Assembly: GCF_002684405.1 (NCBI RefSeq)
Contig: NZ_NYVD01000002.1
Span: forward strand, 1-40,016
Source: Parvibaculum sp.
GTDB lineage: Bacteria; Pseudomonadota; Alphaproteobacteria; Parvibaculales; Parvibaculaceae
Reading direction: 5' to 3'
DNA: 40,016 nt
Under the pieces are notes generated by a model, which was not told the origin of the DNA, searched no databases, and was given only the letters and a program-made list of their open reading frames with translations. The number at the start of each line of letters is the position of its first letter. Within the stretch, counting starts at the first letter, position 1. The translations under genes and the position numbers were made by a program. Positions 24,276-32,514 of the stretch are shown here, in pieces.

Positions 24276-25781
24276 ATGGCGGCGGAAGAGGCCCGGTATA
24301 TCCTTGCCATCGATCAGGGGACGACGAGCACGAGAGCGCTCCTGTTCGACAGGTCCGGCTCGCCCATGCGGGTGCGGCAGCGCGAGCTTACCCAGCATTT
24401 TCCGCAGGATGGCTGGGTGGAGCATGACGCCGAGGAAATCTGGACGGCGACGCTCAATGTTTGCCGGGGATTGCTGACGGGCGGCACCACGGTTGCGAAT
24501 ATCGCGGCCATCGGCATCACCAATCAGCGCGAGACGACGGTGCTCTGGGACCGGGAGAGCGGGGAGCCGCTTCACCACGCCATCGTCTGGCAGGACCGGC
24601 GCACCGCCGGAATCTGCAGCGGGCTCAAGGCGGAAGGTAAGGAGCCCGCCGTTCAGGAAAAGACCGGGCTGCTGCTCGATCCCTATTTTTCGGGCACCAA
24701 GCTCGCCTGGCTTCTGGACAATGTGCCGGGCGCGCGCCCGCGCGCGGAAGCGGGCGAGCTTTGCTTCGGCACGATCGACAGCTGGCTTATCTACAAGCTG
24801 ACGGGCGGCAAGCGCCACGTGACAGATGCGACCAACGCCTCTCGCACCATGCTCTTCAATATCGATACCCAGGACTGGGACGACGACATTCTCGGCTGGT
24901 TCGACATTCCGCGCAGCGTGCTGCCGGAAGTGAAGGATTGCTGCGACGATTTCGGTGTGACGGCGATGGAGCTCTTCGGGGCGGAAATTCCGATCGCGGG
25001 CGTGGCGGGCGACCAGCAGGCGGCGACGGTCGGTCAGGCCTGTTTCGAGCCGGGGCTGATGAAGTCGACCTATGGCACGGGCTGCTTCGCGCTGGTGAAT
25101 ACAGGGAGCAAGCGCGTGCAGAGCCAGAACCGTCTGCTCAGCACGGTCGCCTATCGCATCGGCGGCAAGACGACCTATGCGCTGGAGGGGTCGATCTTCA
25201 TGGCGGGGGCCATCGTGCAATGGCTGCGCGACGAGATGGGATTGATCTCTTCTTCCGAAGAAAGCGAGGCCATGGCGCGGGACGCGAACCCGATGAGCCA
25301 TGTGATCCTCGTGCCCGCTTTTACGGGCCTCGGCGCGCCCTATTGGGAGCCGGAGGCGCGGGCGGCGTTGTTCGGCATGGTGCGCGATACGGGCGCGCCG
25401 GAAATCGTGCGGGCGGCGCTTGAAAGCGTGTCGTTCCAGACGCGCGATCTGATGGATGCGATGGGTGAGGATATGCGCGAGGCCGGGCTTACCGCGCCCA
25501 AGGCGCTGCGTGTCGATGGCGGCATGGTGATGAACGACTGGTTCGTGCAGAACATGACCGACATTCTGGGCCGTCCGGTCGAACGCCCGGAAGTGACGGA
25601 GACGACCGCGCTGGGCGCGGCCTATCTGGCCGGCATTCAGGCGGGCTTCTACGGTGGGCCGAAGGATGTGGCCGAGCACTGGCGATGCGAAAAGGCCTTC
25701 GCCCCGCAAATGGCGGAAGAGGAGCGCAACGAGCGCTACGGACGCTGGCAGGGGGCGGTAAAGCGGGTGCTCGGAGCCTAG
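24276..25781 (+). CDS. glpK: Glycerol kinase
   Basis: This 501-residue FGGY-family kinase phosphorylates glycerol to sn-glycerol 3-phosphate with ATP in the cytoplasm. The N-terminal phosphate loop is [36 protein letters not shown] and VWQDRRTA follow, and [13 protein letters not shown] marks the family signature. The second ATP-binding part has [15 protein letters not shown] and [14 protein letters not shown]. The length is normal. The ATG at 24276 follows GAGGGAGGCACGC. No glpF, glpD or glpR gene is next to it, so it is a solitary copy here, and its regulation cannot be read from the sequence. Confidence 0.96.
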   Translation: MAAEEARYILAIDQGTTSTRALLFDRSGSPMRVRQRELTQHFPQDGWVEHDAEEIWTATLNVCRGLLTGGTTVANIAAIGITNQRETTVLWDRESGEPLHHAIVWQDRRTAGICSGLKAEGKEPAVQEKTGLLLDPYFSGTKLAWLLDNVPGARPRAEAGELCFGTIDSWLIYKLTGGKRHVTDATNASRTMLFNIDTQDWDDDILGWFDIPRSVLPEVKDCCDDFGVTAMELFGAEIPIAGVAGDQQAATVGQACFEPGLMKSTYGTGCFALVNTGSKRVQSQNRLLSTVAYRIGGKTTYALEGSIFMAGAIVQWLRDEMGLISSSEESEAMARDANPMSHVILVPAFTGLGAPYWEPEARAALFGMVRDTGAPEIVRAALESVSFQTRDLMDAMGEDMREAGLTAPKALRVDGGMVMNDWFVQNMTDILGRPVERPEVTETTALGAAYLAGIQAGFYGGPKDVAEHWRCEKAFAPQMAEEERNERYGRWQGAVKRVLGA

Positions 25782-25881
25782 GATCAGGGCCTCCGGCTCT
25801 CCATGACGCTTAGCCCCGTCTGCGCTATATTGGCCTTCAATCAAAAGCCATATCGGCAAAAGCATATCCGGGAGAACGTTC

Positions 25882-27297
25882 ATGCCTGCCGCGACTAAGG
25901 AATTGATCGCCAAGCTGAAATCAGCGCTGGGCGAGGGCAGTGTGCTCGAGGGCGAGGCCGCGCATGAAAAGGCGCAAGGGGCTTGGAGCCATCTGGGCAG
26001 CCCGCGCGCCGTACTCCGCCCCGCCAGCACCGAAGAGGTGTCGAAGGCGCTCGCCCTTTGCCATCAGGCGGGCGTCGGCGTGGTTCCATGGGGCGGCAAG
26101 ACCGGCCTTGTGGAAGGCGCGGCCTGCGAGGGCATGATCGCGCTCTCCGTGGACCGGATGAACCGGATCGAGGAAATCGACGAGACGGGCGGGACGGCGA
26201 CGGTCGAGGCCGGTGCGATCCTGCAGGCGCTTTGCGAGGCGGTGGAGGCCAAGGGATATTTCTTTCCGCTCGATCTGGGCGCGCGTGGTTCGGCGACCAT
26301 CGGCGGCAACATCTCGACCAATGCGGGCGGCAACCGCGTGCTGCGCTACGGCATGATGCGCGACATGGTGCTGGGCGTGGAAGCGGTGTTGGCGGACGGC
26401 ACGGTGGTTTCCTCGCTCAACAAGCTCATCAAGAACAATGCGGGCTACGATCTGAAGCAGCTCTTCATCGGCTCGGAGGGGACGCTGGGTGTCGTGACGC
26501 GCGCCGTGCTTCGGCTGCGTCCGAAACCCGTGTCGCAGGACACGGCTTTTGTCGCGATCGAGGATTTCGACAATCTGCCGAAGCTCCTGCGCCATATGGA
26601 GCGCGCGCTGGGCGGTACGCTCTCGGCCTATGAGGTGATGTGGGAGGATTTCTACAAGCTCGTCACCAGCGAGCCGGCCAAGGGCCGCCCGCCCATTCCC
26701 CATGGCCATCCCTATTATGTGCTGATCGAATCCATGGGCGGCAATCAGGAAGAGGACAGCGCGCGCTTCGAGGCGGCGCTTACGGAAGCGCTGGAGCAGG
26801 AGATCGCGTCCGACGCGGTGATTGCCAAGAATCAGGCTGAACGCGACGGGATGTGGGCGCTGCGCGACGACGTGGCCCAAGTCGTGAACACTTATCCGAT
26901 GTTCACCTTCGATGTGAGCCTGCGCATCGCCGATATGGAAAGTTACATTGCGGAAATCCGCGAGGCTTTCGTGGCGAAATGGCCGGATTATTCGCTGATG
27001 GTGTTCGGTCATCTGGGAGACGGCAATCTGCACGTCATTCCGGGCCGCTTCCCCGACGCGTCGCCGGAGACGCGCCGCGCGGTGGAAGAGATCGTCTATG
27101 GCGCTCTCCAGAAGCGGCAGGGCTCGGTGTCGGCGGAGCACGGGATCGGTCTCGAAAAGCGGCCCTATCTCGGTTGGTCGCGCGCGCCGGAGGAAGTCGC
27201 GCTGATGCGGACGCTGAAGCAGGCGCTGGACCCGAAGGACATCCTCAATCCCGGCAAGGTGCTGGAGCCGGTACCGCATGCCCAGGCTGCCGAATAA
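25882..27297 (+). CDS. FAD-linked oxidase, GlcD / D-2-hydroxyacid dehydrogenase type
   Basis: This 471-residue flavoprotein of the vanillyl-alcohol oxidase fold oxidises a D-2-hydroxyacid to the oxoacid. The N-terminal FAD part includes VPWGGKTGLVEGA (pyrophosphate loop), LGARGSATIGGNISTNAGG and LKQLFIGSEGTLGVVT. The C-terminal cap carries VFGHLGDGNLHVIPG and SAEHGIGLEKRPYLG, whose His residues match the divalent-metal site of D-2-hydroxyglutarate and D-lactate dehydrogenases. GlcD subunits, D-lactate and D-2-hydroxyglutarate dehydrogenases all fit; no glcE or glcF genes are adjacent, which favours a stand-alone enzyme. GGGAGAACG precedes the ATG. Glycerol kinase lies upstream with a 100-base gap, so a shared transcript is uncertain. 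Confidence 0.88.
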   Translation: MPAATKELIAKLKSALGEGSVLEGEAAHEKAQGAWSHLGSPRAVLRPASTEEVSKALALCHQAGVGVVPWGGKTGLVEGAACEGMIALSVDRMNRIEEIDETGGTATVEAGAILQALCEAVEAKGYFFPLDLGARGSATIGGNISTNAGGNRVLRYGMMRDMVLGVEAVLADGTVVSSLNKLIKNNAGYDLKQLFIGSEGTLGVVTRAVLRLRPKPVSQDTAFVAIEDFDNLPKLLRHMERALGGTLSAYEVMWEDFYKLVTSEPAKGRPPIPHGHPYYVLIESMGGNQEEDSARFEAALTEALEQEIASDAVIAKNQAERDGMWALRDDVAQVVNTYPMFTFDVSLRIADMESYIAEIREAFVAKWPDYSLMVFGHLGDGNLHVIPGRFPDASPETRRAVEEIVYGALQKRQGSVSAEHGIGLEKRPYLGWSRAPEEVALMRTLKQALDPKDILNPGKVLEPVPHAQAAE

Positions 27298-27344
27298 GGC
27301 GGATTTCCGCTCCCGGCTTGGCTGAGGCCTGAGGGCGTGTCACA

Positions 27345-27372
27345 CTGACCGGAAACGCTATTCCGGTACAAT
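27345..27372 (+). promoter_or_regulatory. Putative sigma-70 promoter overlapped by a palindrome
   Basis: CTGACC (27345-27350), 16 bases, then TACAAT (27367-27372) resembles a sigma-70 promoter for the class II aldolase gene at 27394. The inverted repeat ACCGGAA-N6-TTCCGGT (27348-27367) fills the spacer and touches both boxes, as expected for a repressor operator. If the transcript starts further upstream it could instead be a leader hairpin. Confidence 0.5.
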
Positions 27373-27393
27373 GACATTCGTGGAGGTGCCCCC

Positions 27394-28170
27394 ATGTCCG
27401 TTGCAGAAGATTTCAGCGGCCTATCGATGCGCGATCAGGTGTCGCAGGAGGAGTGGGAGGTTCGCGTCAATCTTGCGGCGACCTACCGGCTCGTAGCGCA
27501 TTATGGCTGGAGCGACCTGATCTATACGCATATCTCTGCGCGTGTGCCGGGGCCGGAACACCACTTCCTGATCAACCCCTATGGCATGACCTTCGACGAG
27601 ATCACGGCATCGAGCCTGGTGAAGATCGATCTCGACGGCAATATCGTGCAGGAAACGGATTACATGGTGAACCCGGCGGGCTTCACCATTCACTCCGCGG
27701 TGCATTCCACCGGCAATGACGCCAATTGCGTGATCCATACGCATTCCGACGACGGCGTGGCCGTGTCCGCGCAGGCGGAGGGCCTTCTGCCATTGAGCCA
27801 GACCGCGATGATCGTGCTCGGCGATCTTGCCTATCATGACTATGAAGGCATCGCTCTGGAACTCGACGAGCGCGAAAGGCTGATCCGCGATCTCGATGAC
27901 AAGCACTGCATGATCCTGCGCAATCACGGTCTGCTGACGGTCGGCGCGAGCTGCGCGGATGCGTTCCTTCGGCTTTTCTTCCTGGAACGTGCCTGCTCCA
28001 TCCAGGTGCGGGCGTTGTCCGGTGGGCGGGCTCTGACCATGCCCCATGACGGCGTGCCGGAGAAGACGGCGGATCAGGGGCAGTTCCACAAGCGGCACGG
28101 CATCGGCAAGCTGGCCTGGCCTGCGCTTCTGCGCACGCTCGACAGGGTCGATCCGTCCTATCGCGACTGA
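27394..28170 (+). CDS. Class II aldolase/adducin family protein
   Basis: This 258-residue protein belongs to the zinc-dependent class II aldolase group that includes fuculose-phosphate aldolase, with adducin-like relatives. Visible metal ligands are His in VIHTHSDDGVAVSAQ (the HxH pair) and in CMILRNHGLLTVG. The N-terminus, VRVNLAATYRLVAHYGWSDLIYTHISARVPG, matches the bacterial adducin-like subgroup often found near oxidoreductases; LINPYGMTFDEITASSLVKI follows. The reaction is probably a retro-aldol or related step on a small substrate, but members of this subgroup are mostly uncharacterised. TGGAGGTGCC precedes the ATG. A palindrome overlaps the putative promoter and a terminator-like hairpin follows, so it looks like a single-gene unit. 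Confidence 0.86.
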   Translation: MSVAEDFSGLSMRDQVSQEEWEVRVNLAATYRLVAHYGWSDLIYTHISARVPGPEHHFLINPYGMTFDEITASSLVKIDLDGNIVQETDYMVNPAGFTIHSAVHSTGNDANCVIHTHSDDGVAVSAQAEGLLPLSQTAMIVLGDLAYHDYEGIALELDERERLIRDLDDKHCMILRNHGLLTVGASCADAFLRLFFLERACSIQVRALSGGRALTMPHDGVPEKTADQGQFHKRHGIGKLAWPALLRTLDRVDPSYRD

Positions 28171-28210
28171 GCGGCGGTCGCCGTCCGGTCCATCCATATA
28201 TTTGTCACTT

Positions 28211-28244
28211 GAGATGCGGCGCGGCGCCGCGTCTCCTTTCCGTT
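28211..28244 (+). terminator. Terminator-like hairpin after the class II aldolase gene
   Basis: The arms GAGATGCGGCG (28211-28221) and CGCCGCGTCTC (28225-28235) pair over 11 positions with one G-T wobble and a 3-base loop, followed by CTTTCCGTTT. It sits 40 bases after the stop at 28170. The U-run is imperfect, so termination may be partial. Confidence 0.6.
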
Positions 28245-28274
28245 TAAATGCGTCTTCGTTCGAGAGGGTTTCCC

Positions 28275-30617
28275 ATGGTCAAGTTCGGTGTCGGGCAGTC
28301 GGTACAGCGTGTCGAGGATGAGCGGCTGGTTACGGGCCATGGCCGCTATACGGGCGACATATCGCTGGAGGGGCAGGCCTATGCCTTTATGGTCCGCTCG
28401 CCTTATGCCCATGCGAAGATCGGCAATATCGATACCGAGGACGCAAAGGCCGCGCCCGGCGTGATTGCTATCTATACCGGAGAGGATGCGAAGGCGGCGG
28501 GCCTCGGGATCATCGGCAGCCCGGCAGCCGACATGATCAAGAACCGCGACGGTTCGGATATCTACAAGACCACGCGCCATCTCATCGCGCAGGAGCGTGT
28601 GCGCTATGTGGGCGACACGGTGGCGGTGGTCGTGGCCGAGACCGCGGATCAGGCGCGCGACGCAGCCGAACTCATTATGGTCGATTACGACGACCTGCCG
28701 GTGATCGCCGACACGGAAGGGGCGACCGATCCGTCTTCGCCCGTCATCTGGGAAGAGAATGGCAGCAACATCGCCTATGACTGGGATCTGGGCGACGAGG
28801 ACGCCGTGAAGGCCGGTTTCGACAAGGCGCATCACGTGACCAAGCTGCGTCTCGTCAACAACCGTATCGTCGTCAATGCGATGGAGCCGCGCGCGGCGCT
28901 GGGCGAATACGATGCTTCGCGCGATCACTACACGCTCTATACGGGCTGTCAGGGCGTGCACGGGCTTCGCAATTTCATTGCCGGCTATTCGCTGGGTATC
29001 GAGCCGACGCAGCTTCGGGTCGTCAGTGACGATGTCGGCGGCGGTTTCGGCATGAAGACTTTCAACTATGCCGAATATCCGCTGGTGCTGTTCGCGGCCA
29101 AGCAGCTTGGCCGTCCGGTGAAATGGGTGGCGGACCGCTCCGACAGCTTCATCACCGATACGCAAGGACGCGATCATGTGACGGAAGCAGAGGTCGCACT
29201 CGATGCCGATGGCAAGATCCTCGGGCTTCGGGTTGAGACCATCGCCAATCTCGGCGCCTATCAGGGGCAGTTCGGTCCGTTCATCCCGACGCTTGCGCCG
29301 CGCGGCATGCATGTGGGCGTCTATATGGTGCCCGCGCTCTATAACCGCGTCCGCGCCGTCTATACCAACACAACGCCGGTCGATGCCTATCGTGGGGCGG
29401 GGCGGCCGGAAGCCTCCTATGTGATCGAGCGGCTGATGGAAAAGGCTGCGAAGGAATTTGGCGTGACGCCCGCGGAACTGCGCCGCCGTAATTTCGTGCC
29501 GTCCGACATGATGCCGATCGATCAGAAGCCGGTGCTGCCTTTCGACTCCGGCGATTTCGACCGCAACCTGACGGATGCGCTGGCGCATTCCGATTATGAC
29601 GGCTTCGAAGCGCGCCGCGCAAAGGCGGCCAGCGAAGGCAAGCTGCGAGGCATCGGCATCAGCTATTATGTCGAGCGCACGGCGGCGGGCATGTCCGATT
29701 ATGCCCGTATCGCCGTCGACCCCGAGCAGGGCACGGTTCATGTCTGGACGGGGCAGCAGACCAACGGGCAGGGACACGAGACCGTCTGGACGCAGCTCAT
29801 CTGCCAGCGTCTGGGACTCGATTCGGAGAAGGTGAAAATCCATCTCGGCGACAGCGACATCCTGCCGGGCGGCGCGGGCACGGGCGGGTCCAAGGCCGTT
29901 TATATGGTCTCGGGCGCCATCTCCAGCGCGTCCGACGACCTCATCGACAAAGGCCGGGAAATCGCGGCGAACGAGCTTGAAGCCGCCAAGGCGGATATCG
30001 AGTATCGCGGCGAATATGGAGAGCCGGTTTTCGCCGTTTCGGGCACGGACAAGTCGATCGACCTGTTCGATGTCGCGCGCAAGGCGAGCACGCAGGCCGA
30101 TCTCGGCGAGCTTTCGGGCGATGGCGAGTACAGCCAGAAGGAAAACACTTTCCCGAACGGCGCGCATATCTGCGAAGTGGAAATCGACGCGGATACGGGC
30201 CGCTATCACATCGTCAAATTCACGGCGGTGGACGATTTCGGCCAGATCCTGAACCCGCTCATCGTAGCGGGGCAGGTGCATGGCGGTATCGCGCAGGGCC
30301 TCGGCCAGGCGATGGGCGAACTCGCCAAATATGACGAGAACGGCCAGCTCATGACCGGCTCCTTCATGGATTACTGGATGCCGCGCGCCGACGATATGCC
30401 GAGCTTCGACATCAGCTGGAACGAGATCCCCTCGCGCTCCAATGCGCTGGGCGTGAAGGGCGCGGGCGAGGCGGGGACGGTCGGTGCGCCGGCCGCCTTC
30501 ATCAATGCGGTCATCGATGCGCTGAAGCCTTACGGGGTGGAGGAAATCGACATGCCGGTGACGCCGCTGAAGCTCTGGGAAATCATCCAGGCTGGTGGCG
30601 CGAAGGCGGCGGAGTAA
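28275..30617 (+). CDS. CoxL-like molybdopterin-binding subunit (form II), orphan
   Basis: This 780-residue protein is the large, molybdenum-cofactor-binding subunit type of the xanthine dehydrogenase/CO dehydrogenase family. It begins VGQSVQRVEDERLVTGHGRYTGDI, typical of CoxL-like chains. The active-site loop reads VDAYRGAGRPEASY, the AYRGAGR form II motif, not the AYXCSFR of true CO dehydrogenases, so CO oxidation is unlikely. GVKGAGEAGTVGAP near the C-terminus carries the conserved catalytic Glu. The usual FAD and [2Fe-2S] subunit genes are absent on both sides, which is odd. The partners may be encoded elsewhere. The start is at 28275 in a weak ribosome-binding context; a more upstream start at 28248 is possible. 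moaA nearby supplies the cofactor pathway but is not linked. Confidence 0.9.
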   Translation: MVKFGVGQSVQRVEDERLVTGHGRYTGDISLEGQAYAFMVRSPYAHAKIGNIDTEDAKAAPGVIAIYTGEDAKAAGLGIIGSPAADMIKNRDGSDIYKTTRHLIAQERVRYVGDTVAVVVAETADQARDAAELIMVDYDDLPVIADTEGATDPSSPVIWEENGSNIAYDWDLGDEDAVKAGFDKAHHVTKLRLVNNRIVVNAMEPRAALGEYDASRDHYTLYTGCQGVHGLRNFIAGYSLGIEPTQLRVVSDDVGGGFGMKTFNYAEYPLVLFAAKQLGRPVKWVADRSDSFITDTQGRDHVTEAEVALDADGKILGLRVETIANLGAYQGQFGPFIPTLAPRGMHVGVYMVPALYNRVRAVYTNTTPVDAYRGAGRPEASYVIERLMEKAAKEFGVTPAELRRRNFVPSDMMPIDQKPVLPFDSGDFDRNLTDALAHSDYDGFEARRAKAASEGKLRGIGISYYVERTAAGMSDYARIAVDPEQGTVHVWTGQQTNGQGHETVWTQLICQRLGLDSEKVKIHLGDSDILPGGAGTGGSKAVYMVSGAISSASDDLIDKGREIAANELEAAKADIEYRGEYGEPVFAVSGTDKSIDLFDVARKASTQADLGELSGDGEYSQKENTFPNGAHICEVEIDADTGRYHIVKFTAVDDFGQILNPLIVAGQVHGGIAQGLGQAMGELAKYDENGQLMTGSFMDYWMPRADDMPSFDISWNEIPSRSNALGVKGAGEAGTVGAPAAFINAVIDALKPYGVEEIDMPVTPLKLWEIIQAGGAKAAE

Positions 30618-30673
30618 CCCCGCGGCCTGCCGCTAACTTGCTGCAGTGCACATACAAAAATGTCAGCGAAATG

Positions 30674-30713
30674 GGCTTGACCTAATTGACAAATTGTCAA
30701 TTTAGGCCAAGCC
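30674..30713. promoter_or_regulatory. 40-bp near-palindrome upstream of TetR gene (likely operator)
   Basis: The inner part is TTGAC-AAATT-GTCAA (30686-30700). The flanks GGCTTGACCTAA (30674-30685) and TTAGGCCAAGCC (30702-30713) are inverted repeats at 11 of 12 positions. The element ends eight bases before the TetR start codon and contains TTGACC and TTGACA, possible -35 boxes. Size and place suggest an autoregulatory TetR operator, perhaps binding two dimers. Confidence 0.8.
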
Positions 30714-30721
30714 TGTTCTTT

Positions 30722-31396
30722 ATGACGCATGGGGAAACGACATCAGGCGTCGGCGAAGACATCGCAGAAGCGATGCATGCCGACAAGGTAAACGAAGACA
30801 GCAAGCCGGTGACGGCTGCGGTTCGCCGCAAGCAGGAGAGCCGCCGCAAATTGCTGGCGGCGGCGCGCAAGCTTTTCGTCGAGCGCGGCTATCACGAGAC
30901 ACGGCCGCAGGATATTTCCAAGGCCGCCGGTGTCGGGCACGGCACGTTCTATCTTCATTTCGAGGACAAGCTGGATTGCTTTCTCGCCTTCACGGAGGAG
31001 GCGGCGGGGGAGCTTGAACTCTTCCTCGAGAAGCATCTGGCCGAGGCGCATACCCTGGAAGAGGGGGTGCGGGAAATCCTCAAGGCGATCTTCGAATATT
31101 CGGAAGCCAACCCGGCTGTGCTGGGCGCGGCGCTTACCGATATCGCCGTTCTTTCCACGGGCGATATGGGGCGCAAGATGCCGGCGGACCGTTGGGCGGA
31201 CAGCTGGGCCGCGGTGATCGACCGCTGGAAGGAGGCGGGCGAGGTTGCCGCCGATATCGACAGCAAGTTTGCCGGTTATCTCATTCTCGGCGCCGTGAAA
31301 CATGGCGGCGCCTATGCGTACCGAAAAAAGATGCCCTATGACCGCGTCATCGATCAGACGACCAAAGTTGTCGTGCGTGCGCTGGAGGCGCGCTAG
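30722..31396 (+). CDS. TetR-family regulator (autoregulated, adjacent to diiron/LLM genes)
   Basis: This is a 224-residue regulator. After a polar N-terminal extension, residues about 33-85 hold the DNA-binding domain: RKQESRRKLLAAARKLFVER, then GYHETRPQDISKAAGVGHGTFYLHF, a standard TetR helix-turn-helix ending in the FYxHF signature. The remainder is the helical effector-binding domain. The start at 30722 has no clear ribosome binding site. A later ATG at 30773 would trim the extension. The 40-bp palindrome lies directly upstream. The ferritin-like gene starts 45 bases after the stop and the LLM gene follows, so the regulator probably heads and controls this transcript and responds to a substrate of those enzymes. 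The link is inferred from order and spacing. Confidence 0.87.
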   Translation: MTHGETTSGVGEDIAEAMHADKVNEDSKPVTAAVRRKQESRRKLLAAARKLFVERGYHETRPQDISKAAGVGHGTFYLHFEDKLDCFLAFTEEAAGELELFLEKHLAEAHTLEEGVREILKAIFEYSEANPAVLGAALTDIAVLSTGDMGRKMPADRWADSWAAVIDRWKEAGEVAADIDSKFAGYLILGAVKHGGAYAYRKKMPYDRVIDQTTKVVVRALEAR

Positions 31397-31441
31397 GGCC
31401 GTCGAAAAGAAAAAAGAATTGCCACAGGGAGGAACCGGAGG

Positions 31442-32476
31442 ATGGCAAAGCTTGTATACAGCCGCGATGAAGTGATGGCGTCGCATGAGGCGGCCAAGCC
31501 GCATGAGGCGGCCGGCTACCTGCTGCATGGCGGCATCGCCGCCGATGGGAGCTATCTCTCGCCGCGCACGCTCAATCGCTGGCCGGCGGTTCACGCCTGG
31601 CAGGAACAGTTGACGAAGAACGGGTGGCCGCTCATCGATGCGAGCGTGCAGCTTCTGAAGCGCGGCAATTATCCGAGCATCGAGCAGCAGCGCCTTCTCC
31701 TGAAGAACGGATATGGGGAGAGCCTGTGGAACTCGCTCACCATCACCGGCATCATCGAGGCGCGCGGGCGGGCGCTTTGCGACCTGCAGGCGCCGGACTT
31801 CCAGCAGATCATCGAAGACGACATCTCGCAGACCTGCACCGGCCATCTGCACAAGGGGCTGCTCTATGCGCATGGCGCGGATGAGGGCGGCGATCCGGAT
31901 CATCCGGAATTCGGTGCGCATGATGCGATGTGGTTTGCCGCGCGCGATCTTCTTTTCGGGGCGGGTGCCTATCCGGTTCCGGAGGTGCCTGAAAGCATCG
32001 GACGGCCGGATCAGGGGCGGCTTATGCCGCAGCTTCCCGAAGGTTTCGAGCAGCTCATCCTTCTGCTGATGAATGTGCTGATGATCGAGGTGCGGGCGGA
32101 AAGCTTCTTCAGCTTCTGCTGCGAGATCATGCGCGATCCGACCCTCTTTACCGACCGCCGCGCCGATGCGGAGATGGCAGCCGAGATGGTGGAGCGTATC
32201 CGGATCGACGAAGCAATCCATGTCGGCTATCTGCAGACGGCGATTTCCGAGATGCGCAGCTTCACCTTCAAGGCCGTCGATGGCGGCACGGTGAAGGGCA
32301 AGGATCTCATCGATCCGATCTGGGAGGGGATGGTTGAATGGCACGCCGTGACCCAGGCCGATTTTTCCAGGCAGCAGTCGCATGATGCGATCAAGGCGCG
32401 GCTGGAAACGACGCCGGAGGGTAAGCGGCTCTTTACGCAATTCGAGGCGCTAGAGCACAAGGCGCACGCGGCCTGA
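31442..32476 (+). CDS. Ferritin-like (putative diiron) protein, function unknown
   Basis: This is a 344-residue, mainly helical protein. I do not recognise a named family with certainty, but four helices carry acidic and His residues in ferritin-like spacing: Glu106 in ITGIIEARGRALC, Glu125 with His135 in IIEDDISQTCTGHLHKG, Glu216/Glu220 in IEVRAESFFSF, and Glu257-x-x-His260 in RIDEAIHVGYL. This suggests a carboxylate-bridged diiron centre as in oxygenases or N-oxygenases. There is no signal peptide or membrane span. GGGAGGAACCGGAGG precedes the ATG. The neighbours are a TetR regulator upstream and an LLM flavin enzyme 38 bases downstream. It may be a monooxygenase using flavin-linked electrons, but this is inference. 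Confidence 0.68.
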   Translation: MAKLVYSRDEVMASHEAAKPHEAAGYLLHGGIAADGSYLSPRTLNRWPAVHAWQEQLTKNGWPLIDASVQLLKRGNYPSIEQQRLLLKNGYGESLWNSLTITGIIEARGRALCDLQAPDFQQIIEDDISQTCTGHLHKGLLYAHGADEGGDPDHPEFGAHDAMWFAARDLLFGAGAYPVPEVPESIGRPDQGRLMPQLPEGFEQLILLLMNVLMIEVRAESFFSFCCEIMRDPTLFTDRRADAEMAAEMVERIRIDEAIHVGYLQTAISEMRSFTFKAVDGGTVKGKDLIDPIWEGMVEWHAVTQADFSRQQSHDAIKARLETTPEGKRLFTQFEALEHKAHAA

Positions 32477-32514
32477 GCGGCATATAAAAGTCAGAACAGG
32501 GGGAGGAGGGATCC

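Noticed and set aside
24252-26030. A 592-codon minus-strand open frame across glpK and the next gene's start
   Set aside because: Same cause: it lies opposite glycerol kinase, has Arg/Ala/His-rich composition and no recognisable motif.
28158-30281. A 707-codon open frame on the minus strand across the CoxL-like gene
   Set aside because: It is the antisense shadow of a well-conserved gene in GC-rich DNA; its protein is rich in Arg, His and Asp with no domain and it has no ribosome binding site.
28275-30617. True aerobic CO dehydrogenase large subunit
   Set aside because: The active-site loop is AYRGAGR, not AYXCSFR, and the medium and small subunit genes are missing.
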